A stretch of DNA of 47,226 nt from assembly GCA_019323195.1 (NCBI GenBank), contig JAHWHQ010000062.1:1-47226 (forward strand). Reading direction: 5' to 3'. The DNA comes from Candidatus Woesearchaeota archaeon. GTDB lineage: Archaea; Nanobdellota; Nanobdellia; Woesearchaeales; JACPBV01. A program made the translations under genes and the position numbers. Shown here piece after piece: positions 40,851 through 47,226 of this stretch; the first letter of the stretch is position 1, and every line of letters starts with the position of its first letter. A model generated the notes under the pieces. It was not told the origin of the DNA, made no database searches, and worked only from the letters and a program-made list of their open reading frames with translations.

Positions 40851-42407
40851 ATGCTGAGATATATAATAAGGTTGATACCTGTTTCGATAATAGAGCAACT
40901 GGAGTACAGGACACTGGAGAAATTTCCTTTGGCGCTTCTGGTAGCTACAAGAACAGACCCAAGGATCTTTGAGGAGATAAGTGAAAGGAAGGCATTAAGG
41001 GAATTCAGGGAGGCAGTGGAAAATGTGCCTGCATACAGGGATTTCCTGAAGAAAAGAAAGGTTGACTACAAATCAATAAGGAATATTGCTGACTTTGAGG
41101 AAAAGGTCCCTGAGATGACAAAGGACAACTACATAAAAAAGTATGAGATGGAAAATATCTGCAGGGATGGCAAGCTTCCGGAAGTTGGGAACATAGATGA
41201 AAGCGCCGGAAGTTCCGGAGAGCCGACAAACTGGATGAGAAACATAGAAGAAGAAAGGTTCTTATCAAAGATAGTGCAGTTTGATTTTGATTATACTTAT
41301 GGAGGGGATAAAAAAGAGTATATAGTCCTGAGCGCATGGGCGTCAGGGCCATGGGCAACAGGCGTAAAATTCTGCGAGCTGATGCAGAATTATTCCCTTG
41401 TGAAGAATACAGATGCAGACATAGAAAATATAGTAAAAACCCTGAAAAAATTCGGCTATAACTACAATTACCTTATTGCAGGCTACCCGCCATTCATAAA
41501 AAACCTGGTCGACTGCGGGAAAATCAAATGGGGGAAATACAAGAATATCGATATCCTTACAGGAGGTGAAGGGTTTGTGCCTGAATGGAGAGCATATATA
41601 AAATCAAAGCTTGGAAAAAAAACAAAGATAATATCAGCATACGGGTCTTCTGACCTGGATATAGGGATCGCTGTAGAGACACAGTTCTCTATCTTTATAA
41701 GGGATTTGCTGGCTAAAAATAAAGAACTTAGGCGCGAGTTATGCGGGCATGAGGATAAGATACCCATGGTCTTCCAGTTTGACCCGCTGCAGCATTATAT
41801 AAAGAATGTTACTGTGACCAGGAAAGACGGAGCCAAGATAAACGAGTTTCAGGTCACTATGCTAAACCCAAAGACAGAATCTCCAAAGATAAAATACAAC
41901 ATCCATGACGAAGGGGGTGTGCTTGGTTTTGAGGAGATGAGCAGAAGATTAAGGGTGCATGAGCCTGATTACCTGAAGAAATTCAGAAAAAACGGCGGGA
42001 TAATAAGGAAGATGCTTCATTTCCCGTTCTTGATGGTGATAGGTAGGAGCGACGGTACCATATCGCTTGACGGGGCAAACGTATATCCCCATAATATCGA
42101 GGTTGGGCTGCACTGCAATAAGAAACTGGCTGGAATTACAAGCAATTTTAAGATATCCAACAGGATCGATAAAAAAAAGGATGCATGCTTTATTGTCTGC
42201 ATAGAGCTGAAAAAAGGCGTTAAGCCAAGCAAAAGCTTAAGGACAATCTATCATGATACCATATTCAAAAAACTGCTTGAGATCAATTCTGACTACAGGA
42301 GGTCCTATAAGAACAATAACTCGTTAAAGCCAACAATAAAGTTATTCGAATACGGAAAGGGGCATTTTAAGGATAAAAATACCATAAAGAACAGGTATAT
42401 CATCTAG
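40851..42407 (+). CDS. Phenylacetate-CoA-ligase/CapK-like adenylate-forming enzyme
   Basis: A 518-residue ANL-superfamily-like protein. SAGSSGEPTNWMR near residue 117 corresponds to the AMP-binding P-loop of CapK/PaaK proteins, ISAYGSSDLDIGIA near residue 261 to the A5-type motif, and MVIGRSDGTISLDGANVYP near residue 395 to the GRxDD-like hinge with the conserved GxNVYP. It begins one base after the surface-protein gene, so they form an operon. CapK-like proteins occur in polysaccharide loci; the acid substrate and acceptor are unknown. Confidence 0.85.
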   Translation: MLRYIIRLIPVSIIEQLEYRTLEKFPLALLVATRTDPRIFEEISERKALREFREAVENVPAYRDFLKKRKVDYKSIRNIADFEEKVPEMTKDNYIKKYEMENICRDGKLPEVGNIDESAGSSGEPTNWMRNIEEERFLSKIVQFDFDYTYGGDKKEYIVLSAWASGPWATGVKFCELMQNYSLVKNTDADIENIVKTLKKFGYNYNYLIAGYPPFIKNLVDCGKIKWGKYKNIDILTGGEGFVPEWRAYIKSKLGKKTKIISAYGSSDLDIGIAVETQFSIFIRDLLAKNKELRRELCGHEDKIPMVFQFDPLQHYIKNVTVTRKDGAKINEFQVTMLNPKTESPKIKYNIHDEGGVLGFEEMSRRLRVHEPDYLKKFRKNGGIIRKMLHFPFLMVIGRSDGTISLDGANVYPHNIEVGLHCNKKLAGITSNFKISNRIDKKKDACFIVCIELKKGVKPSKSLRTIYHDTIFKKLLEINSDYRRSYKNNNSLKPTIKLFEYGKGHFKDKNTIKNRYII

Positions 42408-42423
42408 GCATGCAAAGCGACAT

Positions 42424-42434
42424 CTTTAAATATA
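42424..42434 (+). promoter_or_regulatory. TATA box of the kinase gene
   Basis: CTTTAAATATA is centred 25 bases before the ATG at 42454, giving a leaderless message. Confidence 0.65.
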
Positions 42435-42453
42435 CCAAAAATTTCCTTTTTTT

Positions 42454-42999
42454 ATGATAATAGGCTTAACAGGAACAATGGGTTCTGGCAAGGGGGAGAT
42501 AGTCAGGTACCTGAAAACCAAGGGGTTTGAATGCCATGTTTATTCTGATATATTAAGGGAGATAGCGAAACAGAGGAATATAGAGCCGGCAAGGGCGAAC
42601 CTTCAAAAGCTTGGAGCCAGCATAAAAAATAAGAGCAAAAACAAGGGGATATTATCAAGAAAGCTGCTGAAAAAGATAAAGACCGACAAGGCAGTGGTTG
42701 ACGGCATAAGGAACAAGGATGAGATAGCTGAGCTGAAGAAGGGAAAAGAAACCTATATAATAGGCGTGACAGCCCCTCAAAAACTTAGGTTCAAAAGGTT
42801 AAGGAAAAGGAAGAGGGAAGGCGACCCAAAAACATTCCATGAGTTCAAGAAGCTGGATAACCTTGAAAACCGGGGAAAAACAAAGGGGCAGGAAATAAAT
42901 GACTGCCTGAAGATGGCTGATTTTAAGGTAATGAACAACAGCTCTATAGAGCAATTAAAAAATAAGGTTGATAAGATATTAGAAACTATCTCTTCCTGA
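42454..42999 (+). CDS. P-loop kinase-like protein (UPF0200 type)
   Basis: A 181-residue nucleotide kinase-like ATPase. The Walker A motif GTMGSGKGE is at residues 6-14, KAVVDGIRNKDE near residue 88 is the Walker-B-like acceptor region, and RFKRLRKRKREGD near residue 110 is the arginine-rich lid. It resembles the archaeal UPF0200/dephospho-CoA-kinase-like family; substrate not assigned. Its last 52 bases are in the 103-bp tandem duplication, and before that event its 3' end overlapped the convergent helical-protein gene by 14 bases. Confidence 0.82.
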   Translation: MIIGLTGTMGSGKGEIVRYLKTKGFECHVYSDILREIAKQRNIEPARANLQKLGASIKNKSKNKGILSRKLLKKIKTDKAVVDGIRNKDEIAELKKGKETYIIGVTAPQKLRFKRLRKRKREGDPKTFHEFKKLDNLENRGKTKGQEINDCLKMADFKVMNNSSIEQLKNKVDKILETISS

Positions 43000-43153
43000 A
43001 CATTGCTTCTGCCTCTTTCCTGCTTTCGTAAAGGTCCTTGATGTCAGAATAGAGCAATTAAAAAATAAGGTTGATAAGATATTAGAAACTATCTCTTCCT
43101 GAACATTGCTTCTGCCTCTTTCCTGCTTTCGTAAAGGTCCTTGATGTCAGAAT
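42948..43153. repeat. Perfect 103-bp tandem duplication
   Basis: Bases 42948-43050 and 43051-43153 are identical as far as I can read. The unit contains the 3' ends of both convergent genes: the stop of the kinase (TGA 42997-42999 in copy 1) and the stop of the giant helical protein (43089-43091 in copy 2, also at 42986-42988 in copy 1). Neither gene is broken; the duplication only moves them apart. It is either very recent or an assembly artefact. Confidence 0.85.
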
Positions 43154-46100
43154 AAACAGCTGCCTTGTCTTCATCCTTCAGCTGGGTATAATCTACCATT
43201 ATATCAATATATATATTTCTTGCCCTTCCCAGCTTAAGGTCCATAAGGGCCTCTCTTGCACTGTCTATCTTGTATCTGATGGATTGCAGCTCATCTAATT
43301 TTTTCTTTTCTTTCTTGATAGCATTGATTGCCTTCTGGATCTCTATCCTGTGCTCTCTCTCAGCCTTCTTTCTTTTCCTTTCCTCTTCTTTTCTTTTTTT
43401 CTCTTCACGCTCTTCCCTTCTTTTTCTTTCCTTCTCCAGCCTCATGAGCTCTTTTTGTTTCCTCTTTTCCTCCATCACCCTTTTTTTCTCTTCTTTCTTT
43501 CTCTGCTCCTCCCTTTTCCTTTCCTCTATGAGCCTTAGCCGTTCATGCTCTTTTCTTTCATGCTCTTTCAGCCTTCTTGCCTGCCTCCTTTTCTTCTTTA
43601 TCTCATCAAATATCTTTTTCATATGGCGGACTGCAGGCCTTATTTTTCTTTTTATCTTTTCAACCTTTCTTCTTCTCTCCTCTTTCCTCTCTTCATCCTC
43701 AATAAGTTTTAGCCTTTCATGCTCTTTTCTTTCCCTTTCCTCCTCAGCTTTTCTTTTTTTCTCCTCCCTTTGCCTCCTTGCTTCATCTTTTTCCCTTTGT
43801 TTTTCTGCCTCCAACCTTATTTCTTCCTGCTCTTTTCTTTCCCTTTCTTCCTCTGCCCTTCTTTTTTTCTCCTCCCTTTGCCTCCTTGCTTCATCTTTTT
43901 CCCTTTGTTTTTCTGCCTCTAACCTTATTTCTTCCTGTTTTTTTCTTGCTTCTTCTTCCCGCTTTTTCTTAATCTCCTCAGCTTTTCTTCTTGCCTTCAT
44001 CCCAATAAGTTTTTCCCTCATAAGCTTGAACTTAAGAAGGTCTTCTTTCTTCTTCCTTTTCTCGCTTTCCTCAAGCCTCTTTAACCTTTGCTCCTCCTTT
44101 AACCTGAGTTCTTCATCTTTTTTTCTTGTTTCTTCTTCATGCTGCTTCTTAATCTCCTCGGCTTTTCTTCTTGCCTGCGCCTCCATAAGCTTTTCCTGCA
44201 TCAAGCGGTACTTAAGCAGCTCTTCTTTCTTCTTTTTATTCTCCTTAAGCTTTATTAGCCTGTTTTTCCTCCTTAATCTCCTGTACTCATTTATTCTTCC
44301 TTTTATCTCCTTGATCCGGCCACTGACTTTCCTTTTTATCTCTATTATCCTTTTCCTTCTTTCAGCCCTTCTCTTTTCAGCCAGCAACTCTTCTTTCTTT
44401 CTCTGCTCGTCCCTTATCTTTCTCTCTTCTTCCTGATTTTTCTCTTTGATAAGCCTTAACCTTTCCTCATCCCTTCTTTGTTCTGCAAGTATCTTCCTTT
44501 CTTCGGCTATCCTTTTTTCTTTTACCAGCCTTAACAGCTCTTTCTCCTTTTTCTGCCTTATAGTAAGCTTTAACCTTTCAGCTTCTTCTTTTCTCTTTTG
44601 TACAAGATTCTTTATTCTCTTTTCTTCACTTTGTTTTCTGGCCTCTTTCCTGTTCTTTTTCATCTCCTCAATCTTAGCATGGATCTTCTTTTTCAGCTCT
44701 ATTATCTTCTTCCTCCTCTCGGCTTTCCTCTTCTCAGAAAGAAGCCTGGCTTTCCTTCTGGCCTTTTCTCTCCTGTTTTCTTCTATAAGCCTTAACCTCT
44801 CCTCTTTCTGTTTCTGCTCAGCCCTTTTCTCCTCTTCTATAATCTTTAATCTCTCCTGCTCCTTCAGCCTTGCCTCTGCTTTCTTCTGCTCAATAACCCT
44901 GAGCTTTTCCTGCTCCTTCAGCCTTGCCTCTGCGTTCTTTTCCTCTATAAGCCTTAACCGGTTCTCCAGCTTGATTTGCTTAGCCTTTTTCCTCTCTTCT
45001 TTAAGCCTAAGCCGTTCCTGTTTTCTCCTCTGCTCTTCTTCCTTCTTTTGCTCAATAACCCTAAGTTTTCCCTGCTCTTTCAGCCTTGCCTCTTTCTGTT
45101 TTCTTGCCTCTTTTATCCTCTTTTTTATCTCCTTAATCTTAGCATGGATCTTCTTTTTCAGCTCCATTATCTTCTTCCTTCTCTCGGCTTTTCTCTTCTC
45201 AGAAAGAAGACAAGCTTTTCTTCTGGCGTCTTCCTTCCTCTTATCTTCAATGAGCCTTAACTGATCCTCCCTCTGGATCTGCTCAGCCCTTCTCTCCTCT
45301 TCTATAAGCCTTAACCTCTCCTGCTCTTTCCTTTGCTCTTCAGCCTTCTTCTCCTCGATAAGCCTTAGCCTCTCCTCCTCCTTTATCCTTGCCTCTGCTT
45401 TCTTCTGCTCAATAACCCTGAGCTTTCCCTGCTCTTTCAGCCTTGCCTCTGCGTTCTTTTCCTCTATAAGCCTTAACCGGTTCTCCTGCTGGATTTGCTT
45501 AGCCTTTTTTCTCTCCTCTATGAGCCTTAGCCGTTCCTGCTTTCTCCTTTGCTCCTCCTCCTCTTTCTCTTCAATAAGCCCAAGTCTTTCCCGCTCCTTC
45601 CTTCTTGCCTCTTTCTGTTTCTTCGCCTCTTCCCTGCTTTTTTTGAGAGTGTCAACAAGGGATTTTATTTTCTTCTTCATCTCCATTATTTTCTTCCTTC
45701 TCTCGGCTTTTCTCTTCTCAGAAAGAAGCCTGGCTTTCCTTCTCTCCTCCTCCTTCCTCTTCTCTTCTATCAGCCTGAACTTTTCTTCCTTCTGCTTCTG
45801 CTCAGCTCTTTTCTTCTTTTCTGTAAGCCTAAGCTGGTCCTCCCTTTGGATCTGCTCAGCCCTTCTCATCTCCTCTATAAACCTAAGCCGTTCCTGCTTT
45901 TTCCTTTGCTCTTCAGCCTTCTTCTCCTCAATAAGCCTTATCCGTTCCTGCTTTTTCCTTTGCTCTTCAGCCTTCTTCTCCTCAATAAGCCTTATCCGTT
46001 CCTGCTTTTTCCTTTGCTTTTCAGCCTTCTTCTCCTCAATAAGCCTTATCCGTTCCTGCTCCTTCCTTTGCTTTTCAGCCTTCTTCTCCTCAATAAGCCT

Positions 46101-47226
46101 TATCCGTTCCTGCTCCTTCCTTCTTTCTTCTTTTTTCTGTTCCTCTATCTGTTTTAGCCTTTCCTTTTCTTTTCTTTCCTCTTCTTTTTTCTGTTCTTCT
46201 ATCAGCCTTATTTTTTCTTTTTCCTGCTTCTCCCTCTCAATGAGCCGTAGCCTTTCTGCCTCTTTTCTTTTCTTTTCCACTAGTTTTTTCAGCTTTTCTT
46301 CCTCTTTTAATCTCTCGGCTTCCTCTCTTCTGTTTTTTGCCTCTTCAAATATCTTTTTTATCCTTTCAATCCTATTTTGTACCTTCTTTTTTACTTTTTG
46401 AACCTTCTTCCTTCTTTCAGCTTTTTTCTTCTCAGAGACAAGACGGGCTTTCATTCTGGCATCTTCCTTCCTTTTCTCTTCTATAAGCCTCAACTGATCC
46501 TCCCTTTGGATCTGCTCAGCCCTTTTCTTCTCGTCTATAAGCCTAAGCTGCTCCTGCTGTCTCCTTTGCTCTTCAGCCTTCCTCTCCTCAATAAGCCTTT
46601 GCCTCCCCTTCTCATTCCTTATTGCTTCCTCTTTTTTCTCTTTCTCCCTTTTTTGCGTTTCAATAGCCTTTAACCTTTCAGTTTCTTTTTTCTTCTTTTG
46701 AATCAGCTCCTTCCTCCTTTTTTGCTCCTTCAGTCTTCTTGCTTTTTCCCTTCTTTTACCTATCCACTCAAACCTCTTTTTGATATTCCTTTTAACCTCC
46801 ATGAGCTTTTTTCTTCTTTCCTGTTTTTTCTTTCTTGCCAATGCCTCTCTTTCCTTCTGTTTCTCCTGAGCAAGCCTTAATTCCTCCTCCTTCAGCCTTT
46901 TTTCCTCCTCTATCCTTGCTCTTTTTGCCTCGAGCTTTTTCCTTCTCTTCTCAAGTTTTTTCTTCTCTTCTATAAGCCTAAGCCTTTCCTGTTCTTTTCT
47001 CTTTTCTTCCTCTATCCTTCTTTCTTCTCCTTCCCTTTTTTCCCTAATAAGCCTTAGCCTCTCCTCCTCCTTCTTGTTTTTCTCAATCTGCCTTAGTTTT
47101 TTGATTTCCTTTCTTTTCTTTTCCAGGATTTTTTTCCTTATCTTCTCCTGCTTCATCTTCTCCGAAGCAGCCCTTCTTCTACTTATCCATCCAAACCTTT
47201 TGCGCAGGTTATTCTTAAACTCCTCC
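43089..47226 (-). CDS. Giant charged-helix (coiled-coil/single-alpha-helix) protein, 5' end outside the window
   Basis: At least 1378 residues; the frame is still open at the right edge, so the ATG at 47156 is probably internal. Composition is dominated by Glu, Lys, Arg and Leu/Ile in patterns such as RLRLIEEKKAEEQRKEQE. About seven to eight spaced modules (AERRKKIMELKKKIHAKIKEI-like, with FEWIGKR or FGWISRR in some) punctuate it. Five 18-residue repeats lie at 45877-46146. The final 85 residues differ and look like a compact helical domain (LKLGRARNIYIDIMVDYTQLK...YSDIKDLYESRKEAE). No membrane helix or catalytic motif. Probably a structural filament or spacer. Confidence 0.85.
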   Translation of the reverse strand, partial: EEFKNNLRKRFGWISRRRAASEKMKQEKIRKKILEKKRKEIKKLRQIEKNKKEEERLRLIREKREGEERRIEEEKRKEQERLRLIEEKKKLEKRRKKLEAKRARIEEEKRLKEEELRLAQEKQKEREALARKKKQERRKKLMEVKRNIKKRFEWIGKRREKARRLKEQKRRKELIQKKKKETERLKAIETQKREKEKKEEAIRNEKGRQRLIEERKAEEQRRQQEQLRLIDEKKRAEQIQREDQLRLIEEKRKEDARMKARLVSEKKKAERRKKVQKVKKKVQNRIERIKKIFEEAKNRREEAERLKEEEKLKKLVEKKRKEAERLRLIEREKQEKEKIRLIEEQKKEEERKEKERLKQIEEQKKEERRKEQERIRLIEEKKAEKQRKEQERIRLIEEKKAEKQRKKQERIRLIEEKKAEEQRKKQERIRLIEEKKAEEQRKKQERLRFIEEMRRAEQIQREDQLRLTEKKKRAEQKQKEEKFRLIEEKRKEEERRKARLLSEKRKAERRKKIMEMKKKIKSLVDTLKKSREEAKKQKEARRKERERLGLIEEKEEEEQRRKQERLRLIEERKKAKQIQQENRLRLIEEKNAEARLKEQGKLRVIEQKKAEARIKEEERLRLIEEKKAEEQRKEQERLRLIEEERRAEQIQREDQLRLIEDKRKEDARRKACLLSEKRKAERRKKIMELKKKIHAKIKEIKKRIKEARKQKEARLKEQGKLRVIEQKKEEEQRRKQERLRLKEERKKAKQIKLENRLRLIEEKNAEARLKEQEKLRVIEQKKAEARLKEQERLKIIEEEKRAEQKQKEERLRLIEENRREKARRKARLLSEKRKAERRKKIIELKKKIHAKIEEMKKNRKEARKQSEEKRIKNLVQKRKEEAERLKLTIRQKKEKELLRLVKEKRIAEERKILAEQRRDEERLRLIKEKNQEEERKIRDEQRKKEELLAEKRRAERRKRIIEIKRKVSGRIKEIKGRINEYRRLRRKNRLIKLKENKKKKEELLKYRLMQEKLMEAQARRKAEEIKKQHEEETRKKDEELRLKEEQRLKRLEESEKRKKKEDLLKFKLMREKLIGMKARRKAEEIKKKREEEARKKQEEIRLEAEKQREKDEARRQREEKKRRAEEERERKEQEEIRLEAEKQREKDEARRQREEKKRKAEEERERKEHERLKLIEDEERKEERRRKVEKIKRKIRPAVRHMKKIFDEIKKKRRQARRLKEHERKEHERLRLIEERKREEQRKKEEKKRVMEEKRKQKELMRLEKERKRREEREEKKRKEEERKRKKAEREHRIEIQKAINAIKKEKKKLDELQSIRYKIDSAREALMDLKLGRARNIYIDIMVDYTQLKDEDKAAVYSDIKDLYESRKEAEAMFRKR
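45877..46146 (-). repeat. Five tandem 54-bp coding repeats
   Basis: Units begin at 45877, 45931, 45985, 46039 and 46093, each encoding an 18-residue block of the type RIRLIEEKKAEEQRKKQE. Units two to five are nearly identical. They extend the charged helix without breaking frame and could vary in number between strains. Confidence 0.85.

Noticed and set aside
45877..46146. 54-bp regularly spaced repeats, considered as CRISPR
   Set aside because: The repeats are directly tandem with no unique spacers and keep the coding frame of the helical protein.
43270..46880. Long plus-strand open frames rich in Ser, Phe and Leu opposite the helical protein
   Set aside because: They are complements of a Glu/Lys/Arg-rich reading frame, which rarely yields stop codons on the other strand. 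No ribosome sites or promoters fit, and the composition is meaningless as protein.

Overview
The window reads as archaeal chromosome, most likely from a DPANN-type lineage (Woesearchaeota/Pacearchaeota-like). This is an inference from several signs: TATA-type promoters placed about 25 bases from start codons (leaderless transcripts), GGTG/GGAG ribosome sites elsewhere, an AglD-like flippase-family protein, a UPF0200-type kinase, AbrB and Lrp regulators, and a large N-glycosylation-sequon-rich surface protein. No rRNA, tRNA or CRISPR array was seen.

Layout. (1) 1-3950: two divergent operons. The left one holds an acyl carrier protein, an SDR reductase and a metallo-beta-lactamase-fold hydrolase. 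The right one holds 2-oxoacid dehydrogenase E1 alpha, E1 beta and a free lipoyl domain, with no E2 or E3. (2) 3985-13849: a surface-glycan locus with a nucleotide-sugar epimerase, two GT4 glycosyltransferases, two B12-type radical SAM proteins, a SPASM radical SAM protein, a methyltransferase and a flippase-like membrane protein. It also carries two unusual folded DNA/RNA elements, each a closing stem around two hairpins. (3) 14000-29984: sixteen tightly packed rightward genes headed by an Lrp-type regulator. They encode nucleotide-sugar and nonulosonic-acid synthesis (including a three-domain NeuB-SpsF-SpsG fusion) followed by an acyl-decoration set (FkbH, ACP, MaoC, SDR, AAC(3)-like acyltransferase).

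(4) 30127-37064: a 6.9-kb transposon, the most notable object here. It has perfect 11-bp terminal inverted repeats (GGCTTTGCACA) and a perfect 9-bp target duplication (GCAAAAAAG). An IS4-family DDE transposase sits at its right end. The cargo is a restriction-modification system resembling the type IIS BfiI type: a phospholipase-D-fold nuclease plus two DNA methyltransferases. It also carries AbrB and HTH controllers, four phased copies of a palindromic operator, a 26-residue membrane peptide, and three small genes of unknown role.

(5) 37092-42407: an AbrB-regulated operon for a 1189-residue surface protein with an LPXTG-like tail, followed by a CapK/phenylacetate-CoA-ligase-like enzyme. (6) 42454-47226: a small P-loop kinase convergent with a giant, almost entirely charged helical protein that runs off the right edge. 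Their 3' ends are contained in a perfect 103-bp tandem duplication.

Regions 2 and 3 together look like a system that builds nonulosonic-acid-containing glycans, acylates them and places them on lipid carriers. The surface protein in region 5 is a plausible but unproven acceptor.
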